The notes under the pieces: model-generated
The model's input: the letters and a program-made list of their open reading frames with translations, nothing else
Told to the model about the DNA's origin: nothing
Database searches by the model: none
Part shown: positions 10,759-21,303 of the stretch, piece by piece
Position numbering within the stretch: position 1 is the first letter of the stretch
How the letters are laid out: each line of letters opens with the position of its first letter
Position numbers and translations under genes: made by a program
DNA from: Epithemia pelagica
Lineage: Eukaryota; Bacillariophyta; Bacillariophyceae; Surirellales; Surirellaceae
Reading direction: 5' to 3'
Assembly: GCA_946965045.2 (NCBI GenBank)
Contig: OX337241.1
Span: forward strand, 2,971,744 to 3,035,743
DNA length: 64,000 nt

Positions 10759-11052
10759 ATGAAGCACGACCAATATGCACCGTATTGAACAAGGGAAGGA
10801 TAAGCCTGAAATGTACAACATGTTGCATGTATGCCCTACAACGGCGAAACTATAGAATAATCACTCATGTAATACAGCGTCCGACAGAACGTGATTTTTA
10901 CGAAAAGACAAAGACTATCAAGAGGTGTGCTTTGTGTTGAGTGTTTTTGTCGCTGTGTGAATTGCTTTGCCAGCCTCTACCAATCAGATTCAAGAGATGG
11001 TTTTGCAGAATTCGCTTTTTTTGGCTGGACTCCAAGAGTCACAAACTAATCA
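10759..11052. repeat. Left end of a segmental duplicate
   Basis: From about 10870 this matches 31890-32100 downstream of K10, with shared stretches acagcgtccgacag / acagcgtacggcag and gctttgtgttgagtgttt. The match continues through the minus-strand relic that follows. No gene is seen here. Confidence 0.5.
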
Positions 11053-12640
11053 CTATGAATGTAGAGGACGTGCCTCATTCTTTTTTCTGACAGTTTGCTG
11101 AATATCACCAAGTTCAATCTTGTACCAAATCTCACCGTCTTCAAACTCACGGTACACAATCATGTACCAGAACTGTAGAAGGGGCGTCGCGATTTGCTGT
11201 GTCCGACTACACTCGACCGCAATCACACGACAATCTTCATACAGCCACGTGTGTGTTTGCGTACTCTTGCTGTCGTCGGTATTATTGTCATCGATGACTC
11301 GTACTTGATTCGTTTCTCCAATCACGGTAAGAAGATCAAAGCAATATGCCCTGTCCACAAATCGAGACTAAACCTTCCATCGGCATGGGCATCGGTAATG
11401 AAACCCTTGTACCAATCGGGACCTATGCAAGCTTGAGCAATCAAGCCGGATACCAACCGGGCGTCTCCCACGGATTGCATACCCATGCCATCAGTACTGA
11501 ATATCGGAGATGGTGCCACAATCCCTTGTATAGGTATGAACGGCAAAACCTTTGTTGTTCAACCATTCAAGAGAAATTGCGAGCAGTCGATGATGATACC
11601 TTGTCAATCGTCTCCAAAGCCGAACTCCCATCCAGAGTTGATTGGAGAGGATTTGACTGAGGACGATCCACGGACAACTATCCACACAACGTTGAAGAAA
11701 GAGAGATTCGTGGTTTCAGAATGAGAGATTGAATTGAGGCTTGGTCCACGTCTTCATTGGCCGTCATCAACATCCGCTGTTGCAGTTGAAGCTGGTACGG
11801 AATGTCGATAGGCCGGTACACACCAACCCGCCATTCCGACTACAACAACGGTTCCATGGTTTCGCGAAGTAACCGATGCAGAACGGAGTATATGGCTCTT
11901 CCTTGTCTATGACTGATGAGACACCATTGTCGGCCATTTCCTTGTTGTTGCAAAAATCGAGCGGGCTCTCCTGTTTGTTGTGAATGCCGTAATGCCTGGT
12001 AAATCGAGTGAGCCACCGCACCATGTGCCGTTCGCAGGAGCGTTATGGGTGTTGACAAAGGCTTTAGACTGTGTCGATTCAAATGACATGACAAAATTGC
12101 CACAGTGACCCTTGTGCATCAAATCCTTGACAAGGCCCGATTTACCCAACCGGTTCGCAATGTTGAGTTGCCCACATATACTGATGCGCCGCGAGTAAAA
12201 TCCCACATCGACCAACGAGGCTATCGCAGTGGCACGGCTCCAGAAATCAGAACGGCAACGGAACGGAGCAACCACCATCCACCACAGTGTCGATTCGAAC
12301 TTGAGGGTCCATACAAAACCTCTCGCGAATGACTTGCGCTGTCCTGGATCTGTGACTTGAGTGTTGATCAATCTTGGCAACCGCAATTCAACTGTCACGG
12401 ATTGGACGAGGCCACTTGATGGTTGTTGTTATCTATCATAGTTTCCGGAAGAGACATGTGGGTCAAATTGCTCGATGAGAGGTCAAGTCGTCCTCGTCAT
12501 CGCCGTCATCGTCTCGTCGATGTTATGGAGTCCCCAGCGGGGGTGAGGAGTCGGGTCGCATGTGTGTCGTGCTTGTGGTGTTCAAACTACTCTCATTCAC
12601 TAATCCTCATGACTCAACTCCCATTGGTCGACGTGCTGTA
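11053..12640 (-). pseudogene. Decayed minus-strand gene, longest copy
   Basis: This is the most complete copy of the minus-strand relic family. From high to low coordinate the fragments read SVTVELRLPRLINTQVTD, SFARGFVWTLKFES, a hydrophobic SRATAIASLVDVGFYSRR, GLVKDLMHKGHCGNF, VLHRLLRETMEPLL, RNGGLVCTGLSTFRTSF, MPFIPIQGIVAPSPIF, GLIAQACIGPDWYKGFITD, and finally YCFDLLTVIGETNQVRVID with FWYMIVYREFEDGEIWYKI. The last 102-codon piece has no internal stop and reads like genuine protein. At least four frame changes separate the pieces, so no product is expected. The family is not recognised. Confidence 0.55.
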
Positions 12641-13589
12641 CGTATAATATTTTGTAGAGTAAAAAATATTTCAAACGCTAGGATTGTTCCGTGGCGTCGA
12701 CGACAATGGACGATAATGTGTGGAATGTGGGCAACCCAACACTGCGCAACCTTACAGCATTCGTATTACCGCCACACATCATGGATGCCATGACTTTGGA
12801 CGCTTGTCCGTCTCAACCCGCCGATGCCGTGTAGTACTGTCCTGTCATTCAAACAACTTTCTTCCCAGAGGATTCGGAAGCCCACCCATGTCTCCATCCA
12901 CGGCCTGTGGGCAGTTTCGTTTCATCTCGTCGACTCGGTATGCGTAAGGAACCAACAACCAGACAGACTGGAGCCTTCATTGCATGGTTGTATATTCAAC
13001 AACAACAACAACAAACATCACCGTCATCACTGTTACGGTCATTCTCCGCCTTCGCTTCAATGCCTGCCGCTACTGAATTGGCCATTTTTGTCGAGTTTCT
13101 TCTTCTTCTTGGAAAAGAATACTACAAGGACTCGACTTGTCTCGGTCCCCCAAACCAACATGGTGGCCAGACCTTTCCTTATGTGCACCCGAAAACAAAT
13201 TGTTGTTCTTCTTCTGGAGGGGATTGGAAACAAACCTTGGTTGCAGGCACTGCCCAACCAGCCATTGGTGTTCTGCAAATCGAGAGGATGACGGAGGAGC
13301 ACGCACATGCCCTATTGAGTGATATGCTAGTTCCCCATGGCGTTTGGCAGGGCTCGGAAAATGGTGGAAAAGAGAAACGTAATGCTGGGGTTCTTTGCAC
13401 AGCACGAAACACTGTGTACTAATAGGACGACGCATCCCGAAAATTGCATGGCGACGAAGCTGACCGTTGCCAGTACCAGGCTCCCGTGTCATGCGGGACT
13501 CCGACCATCGAACAGCACATCAGGATGGAACAACAAGAGCACAGTGTCAACAAGAACAGGTCGGAAGAAGCAACTGTCACGATTTGTCT
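12641..13589 (+). repeat. Spacer with ankyrin-gene debris upstream of K5
   Basis: Pieces match the decayed ankyrin-type gene at 5906-6814: caacactgcgcaacc, the ggaaccaacaaccagacag stretch, ggggattggaaacaaacc and ggacgacgcatcccgaaa. A (caa)n run lies at about 12993-13010. A 171-codon open frame (12907-13422) crosses the block but is not conserved in the equivalent regions at 33760-35630 or 21900-22090, so I do not call it a gene. Confidence 0.5.
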
Positions 13590-13751
13590 CGTGACGAAAG
13601 CTCCTACCACTCTTTGGTCCATCCATTTCGTCCAGTCAGTCGTGCTTCCAGTCCGCACCCATCAAAATCACAACGGCAGAGCAAACCTACGTGCCTCTTA
13701 CAAGACAGTGTCTCGATCCTCATAAATTCTGCAGTGGAAACCTTTGCAACC
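13590..13751 (+). promoter_or_regulatory. Class I 5' block of K5
   Basis: This 160-base block ends at the K5 start codon and is nearly repeated at 22093-22278 (K7) and 58701-58884 (K11). Shared landmarks are cgatttgtctcgtgacgaaa, tccatttcgt with cagtcagtcgtgcttc, cgtgcctcttacaag and gtctcgatcctcataaattc. The last element, cctcataaat, is also found before K3 and K9, and as ccacataaat before K10. It is probably the promoter and 5' leader; no transcription start can be read from sequence alone. Confidence 0.6.
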
Positions 13752-14966
13752 ATGACAACAACACTGAAAGAACAAGCATGGCAGTCGGGCCTTGTCTTGT
13801 TGAACAAGACACCAGAATGGAATGAAGACGACTGGCCTCCTCTTGAGGGTGGATGGCGTTCGCTTCATGCTACGGTCGTACTCCATCATCCCAATAAGAA
13901 CGACGACAACAACAACAGGCGACAAACGGTCGTCGTGATGGGAGGTTGGCATCAACGCCAAGGTGGCACCAATTCTGTTCTTGTATTGAATCTAGCAGAC
14001 GCAAACAAGCGATGGCGAGAAGGACCACCTATGAACAAGAAACGTTTCGAACATGCTGCTGTTGTGTGCAATGGCGTTGTCTACGTAATGGGAGGATACG
14101 ATGAAGGTCCATTGGATTGTATCGAACAAATTGATGACGACGATTTGCTGCAATCATCCTTAACAACAAGCAGCACGCGTAAAAGCAGTTGGGTGACATT
14201 GAAATGTCGTTTATCAACGGGCCGATGTGGATGTTGTGCTGTTGCGGTTCACAACCGACACATTGTTGTGATGGGTGGCTACAACGATCTTTATTTGTCG
14301 TCGGTGGATATTATAGATACAAACAACCACATAGTCACTGCGGGACCATCGATGACTGTTCCTCGATTTTGTTGTGCCAGTGCTGTCATTGGACACCGCA
14401 TCTTTGTCGTTGGAGGTCATAACGATAATGGCCATCTTGACTCGGTGGAGTATTTGGACCATGCAACACCCCTTGACAGTGATGAGACAAAAAAGGAGAC
14501 TGGCTCGACATTCCTTTCTTTCTCGTCCACCTGGATCACTCATCCTGATTTGGTGCTTTCCAACCCTAGAGATTCTTGTGCAATGGTTGCTGTGGGATCG
14601 TGTCTGGTGGTGGCTGGTAGACAAGGCCATTCAACCGTGGAAGTCTTGGATACGCGCCGCAACCGCGTTTGGAATCTCCCACCAGTCGGAAATGACCGCG
14701 AAGGCTTCAGTCTAGTAACTGTTGCCAATCAAGTTGCCGTGATTGGTGGATGGTTCAATCCTACCTGTGCAACATTACCACTAATGGACAAGAATACGTG
14801 GTGTTTTCGTCGACTCTGTGAGCATCAATCGAACGGGTGGCATCATTCTCTTGAAGGTATTGGTATCCAAGATGCTGATATCTCACCCGTCTCCACATTG
14901 ACATTAGCTTGTAAACGAGCAAGGACCAATACATGCCAAAATGATAGAGGGAATGATGAAACCTAG
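13752..14966 (+). CDS. Kelch-repeat protein K5
   Basis: Complete 404-residue Kelch paralog. The frame is open 285 bases upstream through the class I flank, but the conserved MTTTLKEQAWQSGLVLL start at 13752 is preferred. Repeats carry GG at about residues 65 (VVVMGGWH), 113 (VYVMGGYD), 174 (IVVMGGYN), 221 (IFVVGGHN) and 332 (VAVIGGWF). The fifth blade reads VVAGRQG, so its doublet is GR. The acidic linker SDETKKE and the Cys-rich end with WCFRRLCEH are present. A basic CKRART stretch precedes the end NDRGNDET. With no catalytic or localisation domain the likely role is protein binding. It is one of the cleanest copies in the array. Confidence 0.88.
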   Translation: MTTTLKEQAWQSGLVLLNKTPEWNEDDWPPLEGGWRSLHATVVLHHPNKNDDNNNRRQTVVVMGGWHQRQGGTNSVLVLNLADANKRWREGPPMNKKRFEHAAVVCNGVVYVMGGYDEGPLDCIEQIDDDDLLQSSLTTSSTRKSSWVTLKCRLSTGRCGCCAVAVHNRHIVVMGGYNDLYLSSVDIIDTNNHIVTAGPSMTVPRFCCASAVIGHRIFVVGGHNDNGHLDSVEYLDHATPLDSDETKKETGSTFLSFSSTWITHPDLVLSNPRDSCAMVAVGSCLVVAGRQGHSTVEVLDTRRNRVWNLPPVGNDREGFSLVTVANQVAVIGGWFNPTCATLPLMDKNTWCFRRLCEHQSNGWHHSLEGIGIQDADISPVSTLTLACKRARTNTCQNDRGNDET

Positions 14967-15560
14967 CCGTTTGTTTTCGAGTGGTTGACTTTTGTTTTCT
15001 ACATTCGATTGCAATCCTAGAACCTAGTATTAAGTGTTTACTCAAATGTAGAAAGAATATATTGCAAGATAGAAGATGCGTGTTTGTTGTAAAACCGATT
15101 TGTGTACCTCTAAAAGTGGTACTACTCTTCGGTCATCACCAATTAATACCTGTCAGTTGTGGGACAGTGCCACCACCGTGACAGTGCAGTCTTGAGACCA
15201 GAATCGGGTACTTTGTGGTGGCACCATGTTACTCTACATAACACAGCGTCGTCCATCGATTGGTGCTGTGGCAGGGAGGCCACCAACCAATGAGAGGGCA
15301 GGAGGAGAAACATGACAAGGCGACACCTTGTTGGACCTGATCTTGTCCGGTTCCTATTGTTCTTCCTCGAAAGATGACAATGGGCCGAGTTGGGATGGAA
15401 GTAAGAAGGGTGGACCGTGTCATATCCAATTCCGACATGATGACCAAGAACAGGTTGTCCCTTTCGGAGGAGTCACCGCGCTCCAATCGCAAATGCCTTC
15501 TTCTAGCTGCTGTTGTATGTGAATCGCAATACGTTGCTGCACTTGTCATATGATGTCAAG
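14967..15560 (+). repeat. Shared 3' flank of K5 and spacer block shared with K6
   Basis: The first 250 bases repeat the 3' flank described after K1. Positions 15235-15560 then match 19290-19590 downstream of K6, with shared stretches gaggccaccaaccaatgaga, accttgttggacctga, catatccaattccgacatga and tgtccctttcggaggagtc. Minus-strand frames such as ERGDSSERDNLFLVIMSEL are readable in both copies, but neither has a consistent start or end. Confidence 0.55.
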
Positions 15561-15636
15561 CCAGTATGGCCCAAGGAAGATGACGAGTCCAAGAGGAATC
15601 CACCAAGTCGGAACGAGGATCGTCCCAGTTGTCGCA

Positions 15637-16056
15637 ATGGACCAGAACGAAAACAAGGAATCGAGTCTCGCCGTTGCCACATCACAACCTCCGGAACTAC
15701 CAACACAGCCACAAAAGAAGAAGGCCGTCATCTTTCCTCCTCCGGACATACCTCAGTTGGACGAAACTGATAGTATCATTGCCGTGGCACCGACTGTGTT
15801 CAATTCCATCTTCGAAGTCGGAGCATTGACGACGACGTCGACGAGTCAGGCAACGTCCACCGCCACTACGTTCTTTCGCAGCATTGCTCGTTTGATTGCT
15901 CATGCCCGGAAACAAGCTGCTCCCCTTCACAATGCCTTGCCCCTCAATGCCAGTTCCGCCGATACCGTACAGCACCAACAAAACTACGACCCGCGCCGAT
16001 CATGTCTTGGCTATCGTCAAACAGCAGTGGTGGATCTCGATCACTACCACAGTTGA
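15637..16056 (+). CDS. Hypothetical Ser/Thr/Pro-rich protein, intact copy of a repeated module
   Basis: A 139-residue frame starting MDQNENKESSLAVATSQP at an ATG whose sequence context is conserved in the broken copies at 4546 and 6985. It contains QPPELPTQPQKKK, PPPDIPQLDETD, APTVFNSIFEVGAL, a Thr/Ser-rich stretch and ARKQAAPLHNALPLN. No domain, signal peptide or membrane segment is recognised. It may be the N-terminus of a longer ancestral protein, because the end at LDHYHS reads through into DNA that also codes on the other strand. Being the only unbroken copy, it could be a live small gene or a relic that happens to be open. Confidence 0.4.
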   Translation: MDQNENKESSLAVATSQPPELPTQPQKKKAVIFPPPDIPQLDETDSIIAVAPTVFNSIFEVGALTTTSTSQATSTATTFFRSIARLIAHARKQAAPLHNALPLNASSADTVQHQQNYDPRRSCLGYRQTAVVDLDHYHS

Positions 16057-16330
16057 GTCTCGTAGCGAACTCAGCAGTACCAACAACAAAACCACGACCA
16101 CGAATAGTGCCGATCATGTCTTGGCTGTAGTCTACTAGAACTTCTTGTTGTTCTTCTTCTTGTTCGCTGAATTCTGGTTGGTGTTGCTGCCTTGCCGTTC
16201 CACACCAACACCCAGCTTGAATCTTCGTATGTAGACTTGAAAGGGCGATGCGACCCTTTCCCACAATCAATTCTTCACTAGGGAGTCGAATTGCGTTCCG
16301 TACTTCGATCCGTAGTACTGGAGGAAGATT
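15944..16330 (-). pseudogene. Decayed minus-strand module (SQDMIG type), copy 2
   Basis: The frame gives GKGRIALSSLHTKIQAGCW, EQEEEQQEVL, then SQDMIGTIRGRGFVVGTAEF, which match the copies at 4846-5734 and 60684-61590. Upstream, VRNAIRLPS matches WNAIQLPPD at about 61530. The C-terminal part overlaps the plus-strand frame 15637-16056 on the opposite strand. The module is not recognised. Confidence 0.45.
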
Positions 16331-16911
16331 CTCGTTCCCGTCCTAGTGTTCTCCTTTCTTTGTTGTTTGTTACACTAGGACTCCTGTTGCGAATCGAAAA
16401 CCAAGGGGCGAATTCTAGCTTGTTGCGATCAAAGTTGTCGTTGAGAATGGTGTTCTTCTTTTGTCCAGTGTGACAACGACAAATGCGGTTTGGTTGTTGT
16501 ACGTTTGATATGGGATTCCATCGAGGTTTCTTTCCTGGCTTGCGCTGTTGCGGCGACACTTGATGCTGCGTTTCATCCAATGGACATTTGGTGATTGGCT
16601 GCAACGACCAAGACTTGGTAGTCGACGATACTGGACTGGAGGAGCACTTCCCACATACAAGTCCAACGCCAAGAGAGACACGTCTCCACACCGTCGTCAG
16701 ATCGGTCCATGGAGATCCACAATAACAGTTTGCAGAGTACAAAGTATAGCCACTTTCCCATGGCACTATCACGGAGGAAGGAAAAAAAGACCATGGCAGT
16801 GCTGCGGCATCCCCACCCACCACCTCGTGTCCAAGTATGGCTTGCTGGATTGTCCATGCGAGCAAACAAACGGCAAACATCTGGATTCTAAATGACAGCA
16901 CTTGTGGTGCA
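16331..16911. other. Spacer without recognisable gene
   Basis: Both strands carry open stretches here, the longest being 229 codons on the minus strand to 16967. That frame has no resemblance to a known family, mixes low-complexity segments, and is not repeated elsewhere in the window. I call no gene. Confidence 0.4.
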
Positions 16912-17329
16912 TACATGAGTATAACACTTTGGTCCTCCACTGTTGCACGTCTAGTGGAGGAGGACAATCTTTGTTACAAAAAGCACAATAGTGGCCGTGT
17001 GGTGCTGATTGCTGATTTTGTCGTTTCAATGGATCTTATAGCGATCCAAAGAAGACGAATGCAGGCGTCTGCTGTGAGCTAATGCAACACGGGAAGCGAG
17101 TCAGAATGGGATGAATGACATACATGAGTATAACACTTTGGTCCTCCACTGTTGCACGTCTAGTGGAGGAGGACAATCTTTGTTACAAAAAGCACAATAG
17201 TGGCCGTATGGTGCTGATTGCTGATTTTGTCGTTTCAATGGATCTTAAAGCGATCCAAAGAAGACGAATGCAGGCGTCTGCTGTGAGCTAATGCAACACG
17301 GGAAGCGAGTCAGAATGGGATGAATGACA
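16912..17329 (+). repeat. Tandem duplication, two 209-bp units
   Basis: The unit beginning tacatgagtataacacttt at 16912 starts again at 17121 and ends at 17329. The two units differ at very few positions, for example gccgtgtggtgc versus gccgtatggtgc and cttatagcg versus cttaaagcg. The unit includes the aatgcaggcgtctgc stretch, which belongs to the class II Kelch cassette. Only the second copy continues into the rest of that cassette. Confidence 0.95.
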
Positions 17330-17844
17330 TGTTCCTTCTGGTCCATCATGTCGTCAGATTCTTGTGTTTGGTACTTGTACTTGTACTTGTGGCCTTGCTT
17401 CCTTCACTATATACCTGATGAGTGATGCCCACTCACATCATTGGATCAAGAGAGGACCACTGTCTCACTCTGTTTTGTTGTTATTGATGTGAACAGTCCG
17501 TAGGCCCAAGGCAAGAATGGTGTTCGATAAATGGTGTTGGTCGAGATGACTCAGAAACTAGGGATATCTACCCAGTGGATGTTGGATTGTCGATCTGTTG
17601 GACCTCTTCGTCATAGGAGGACCTCTTCATCACAGATTGGGATGTCGATCGCTCTCCCTCTCGTCTCGTCGTATCTTACATACTTTTCTTGGGGTCATGA
17701 AATCTATGTGCGATTGATTGCCCTTCATCATCGTACGCAGGACAGGCACAACTTTCCTGTCTCCACACATCACTCTCTCTCCTCTCCTCGCTGCGAAAGC
17801 AAAGCTGTCATTTCTCGTCGACGTTGTTGTAAAGCGCCGTGACC
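17330..17844 (+). repeat. Class II 5' cassette upstream of K6
   Basis: This follows the tandem duplicate and matches the K2 and K8 flanks: catgttccttctggtccatc, cactatatacctgatg, aaactagggatatctaccca, gtggatgttggattg, atgaaatctatgtgcgattg and ctgtcatttctcgtcgacg just before the gene. Probable promoter and 5' leader. Confidence 0.65.
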
Positions 17845-18975
17845 ATGACAACGACACTGCAAAAGCAAGCATTGCAGTCGGGCCTTGTCTTATTTGACGA
17901 GACACCAGAATGGAATGAAGACGACTGGCCTCCTCTTGAGGGTGGATGGCGTGCAGGTCATACTTCGCTCGTACTTGATCATCCCGATAACAACAAGGAA
18001 CAAACTGTCGTCGTGATGGGAGGACATCAACAAGGTCAATGCGATTTCAATTCCGTTCTTTTATTGAATCTGGCAGACCCAGACAAGCAATGGCAAGAAG
18101 GACCATCAATGAACAAGAAACGTTCTGGACATGCCGCTGCTGTGTGCAACGGAGCCGTCTACGTAATGGGAGGATACAACGATGAAATAATTGTGATGGG
18201 AGGATTCAATCAAGGTCCATTGGATTCTATCGAAAGAATTGATTCCAATGATTTGCTGCAATCAGCTTTGACAACCAGCACCACACATGAACGTCATTGG
18301 ACGACATTGACATGTCGATTATCAACGGGCCGAGATGGATGTTGTGCTGTTGCGGTGCATGATCGATACATTGTTGTAATGGGTGGCTACAGCGATCATG
18401 ATTTGTCGTCAGTGGATATTATAGATACAAACAACCACACTGTCACTGCGGGACCAAGCATGACTGTTCCACGAAAATGGTGTGCCAGTGCGGTTATTGA
18501 TCACCGCATCTTTGTCGTTGGAGGCCGAAACGGGTACGGCAATCTTGACTCGGTGGAGTATTTGGACGACACAACACCCTGTGACAGTGATGAGACAGAA
18601 AAGGAAACTGACTCGACGTTGATTTCTTTCTCGTCCACCTGGACCACTCATTCTGATCTGGTCCTTTCCAATGCACGAACTTCTTGTGCAATGGTTGCCG
18701 TGGGATCTTGTCTGGTTGTTGCAGGAGGATGGGGCAATTCAACCGTGGAAGTCTTGGATACACACTTCAACCGCGTGTGGAATCTTCCACCATTCGGAAA
18801 TCACCGTGATGGCTGCAATATGGTGACTGCCAATCAAGTTGCCGTGATTGGTGGTGTGTACAATTTTACCTGTGCGACATTACCACTAATGGATAGGAAT
18901 ACGTGGTGTTTTCGTCGACTCTGTGACCAGCATTCAAACGGATGGTATCAGTCTCTGGATGGACTGAGCATCTAA
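17845..18975 (+). CDS. Kelch-repeat protein K6, short C-terminus
   Basis: A 376-residue Kelch paralog starting MTTTLQKQALQSGLVLF at 17845. All six repeats are present. Repeat two contains an extra turn: VYVMGGYNDEIIVMGGFNQ, where other copies have a single VMGG, so a short duplication of about ten residues added an extra GG strand. The protein stops at GLSI because TAA replaces the codon that continues the frame in other copies. The usual tail remains in frame after the stop (HADVSP, then RKRARSN), so about 30 residues including the basic stretch are lost. The propeller itself is intact, so the copy may be functional with altered localisation or loop structure. Confidence 0.85.
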   Translation: MTTTLQKQALQSGLVLFDETPEWNEDDWPPLEGGWRAGHTSLVLDHPDNNKEQTVVVMGGHQQGQCDFNSVLLLNLADPDKQWQEGPSMNKKRSGHAAAVCNGAVYVMGGYNDEIIVMGGFNQGPLDSIERIDSNDLLQSALTTSTTHERHWTTLTCRLSTGRDGCCAVAVHDRYIVVMGGYSDHDLSSVDIIDTNNHTVTAGPSMTVPRKWCASAVIDHRIFVVGGRNGYGNLDSVEYLDDTTPCDSDETEKETDSTLISFSSTWTTHSDLVLSNARTSCAMVAVGSCLVVAGGWGNSTVEVLDTHFNRVWNLPPFGNHRDGCNMVTANQVAVIGGVYNFTCATLPLMDRNTWCFRRLCDQHSNGWYQSLDGLSI

Positions 18976-19673
18976 CATGCTGATGTTTCTCCCTTTCCTA
19001 CGTCGACATCAGCTCGTAAACGCGCAAGGTCCAATGGAGTTTATTTCTCTAGTGGTTGACTTGTTTTCAACGTTCGATTGCAATCCTAGGACCTAGTAGT
19101 ATAAGTGTTTACTCAAGAGTAGAAACAATATGTTGCAAGATAGAACATGCTTGTATTTTGTGAAAGGCGGGGAAAGAACGACCCGATTTGTGTACCTCTA
19201 CAAGTGGTACTACGCTTCGGCCATTACCCATTTATATCTGTCAGGTGTGGGACAGTGCCACAACCGTGACTGTGCAGTCGTGAGACCACACTCTAAATAA
19301 CACAGAATGGATTGCTAGCTGTGGCACGGAGGCCACCAACCAATGAGAGGAGCAGGAACAAAAGCACGCCAAGGCAAAACCTTGTTGGACCTGACGTTGT
19401 CGAGTTTGTATGGAAGTAAGGAGGGAGGACCATGCCATATCCAATTCCGACATGATGGCCAAGAACAGGTTGTCCCTTTTGGAGGAGTCTCCGCGCTCCA
19501 ATCACAATGCCTTCTTCTACCTGATGTTGCATGTGAATCACAATACGTTGCTGCACTTGACATGTACCATAGTAATGTGTCATTTGCCCGATATGAAAGG
19601 TCGCCACACTTGGATCATCCGCAAACGTTCTACGGGTTCTTCTCGTCGCCTGACTCGCCACGCTTCGAGAATC
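18976..19673 (+). repeat. Shared 3' flank of K6
   Basis: The former C-terminal coding stretch is followed by the common 3' flank (gtggttgacttgttttcaac, ttcgattgcaatcctaggac) and by the spacer block at 19290-19590 that duplicates 15235-15560. No separate gene is supported. Confidence 0.6.
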
Positions 19674-21303
19674 CTAGTACCGAGATGCCTGGCTTGCATC
19701 ACTTTTTTGCGGGTCATTGGTACTTCCCTGTGAAAATGCTTTGAATTTCTTTGTTCCTGCGCCCGGAGGCAACTTCGTATCAAACCGATCTTCCGTATGA
19801 TTGTGTTCGTCTTTGGTCATTGGATCGTCAAAGTGCTGTCCGATGGCAAATGGCTTCGTATCAAAGGTCAACACAGATGCACCGTCCACTTCGGACTCAA
19901 ACGGACCACCAGCATTCCCATCTCCCGCTTCCTCCAATGGCAATGGCAAATTATGGTTGCTCAATGCCGTCTGGCGACAGGCCACTCTCTTCCACGACAA
20001 CGCTTTCCAAGCACAAATGCAACACTTGGAATTTTTATCCAATCAAGTCTATCGGGAGCTCCATCTGTTGGTCCAATGACGAAGAAACCTGCGACTGTGC
20101 TCGATAATTTCCACCAAGGCCAAAATACCTTGCCGTGGAAGGCGCCGCCGACTCCGCCGACGCTGAAGTAGTAGGTTCTTGGTCCAAATCAAATCCCCAT
20201 AGGGGTTTGGTAGCAGGTCAAGAAAGTCCCAACGCCCCAAACACTTGAACCGTGGAGGAAGGGGATCGGACTCGAGAAATGTACGCACACGAGATGGAAC
20301 ACAAGCGACCAACGGGTGCCGCCTTGGGTAATAGCGGTTTGAGCAACGAGTGCACAGAGGACTCGTCCTGTGTGTCGCCCTTGCTGCTGTAACAGAGAAA
20401 ATTGGTTGTTATGTTGGTGGTGCAACAGGAGAAACTGTGTTCTCGTACGGTGGTATGCAGAACTTGTCGGACAGTATCCATGGCTTGCCAGGGTTAAATC
20501 AAATCTTCCATTGCATCGGCCCAATCCATTGCATTGACCAATGCCATGGTGGTAGATCCCACACGAGACGCTTGTTGCGCCAATTCACGAGCCATGATAT
20601 TTCCAGCAGCAGTATCCCAGTGTTCCAAAATAGCTGCATCGGTCAACTCGGACAGCAAAAGGTTTCACCGGGAAGGGTACTGGTTCGAATCAAGGCGGCC
20701 AACAAACAATGCTGCATTGCGGCGAGGGGAGAACGAACCGCGGATGCATCGTGTCGGATTTGGAGGGTAAAGGACAATGCCCAGACACTGCTTTCAATTG
20801 CCTCTTCAGCCTCGACCCAATCCTCCTCAGACAAGGCTTGACAGCGACTGAACCGCGGGTGTTGTTGCTCCTCCTTTTCCTTCTCCTCGTTGCCAGTCAT
20901 TTGTGAATGTCTGCATGGGAGATGCCGGATGGAGCGGTGGTGGTCGGGGAGACGGAGTCTCCATTCCCGAGACTTGACTGGACGTATTCCGTACCGGCGA
21001 CGTTTGAAAGGAGGTCTTGGTAATAGATTTGTCGGGTGCGGTGGGTTTCCACGTGACAAAGGCCCACAAGAAATCAATCGGATCTTTGACCGGACCCCAC
21101 AATGGACGATCGTCTTGGGAGGCATCGGCCGCGGTCGCTACCAAATCCAGCAAACGACTTTGCAGTTGTCGCCGATCACGTTCTAGCGCTTCTTGTTGAA
21201 TTGTTCTTATCGTGTGAGCTCCAAGTTGGCGGGTGGTGCCAACAGTGTTGTCAGTGGTGATCTCCAAGCAGCAGCAAAAGCCGAAGAAGAAGCATGGCCC
21301 CAT
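19674..21303 (-). pseudogene. Decayed minus-strand gene of unknown function
   Basis: Read from 21303 down, fragments give RTIQQEALERDRRQLQSRLL, PVKDPIDFLWAFVTWKPTA, SEEDWVEAEEAIESSVWAL, LTDAAILEHWDTAAGNIMA with RELAQQASRVGSTTMALVN, then after an in-frame TAA near 20492 VHSLLKPLLPKAAPVGRLC, and finally TKPFAIGQHFDDPMTKDEH. These read like ordinary protein with amphipathic helices but sit in at least three frames with internal stops. It is the only such sequence in the window and is not part of the repeated spacer modules. I do not recognise the family. Confidence 0.5.

Noticed and set aside
13467-13751. N-terminal extension of the K5 frame by 95 codons
   Set aside because: The extension covers the class I flank; the other copies all start at MTTTLKEQAW and the flank frame is not conserved as protein.
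16278-16967. 229-codon minus-strand frame
   Set aside because: It has no recognisable domain and crosses from a decayed module into the 209-bp tandem repeat; coding status is not supported.
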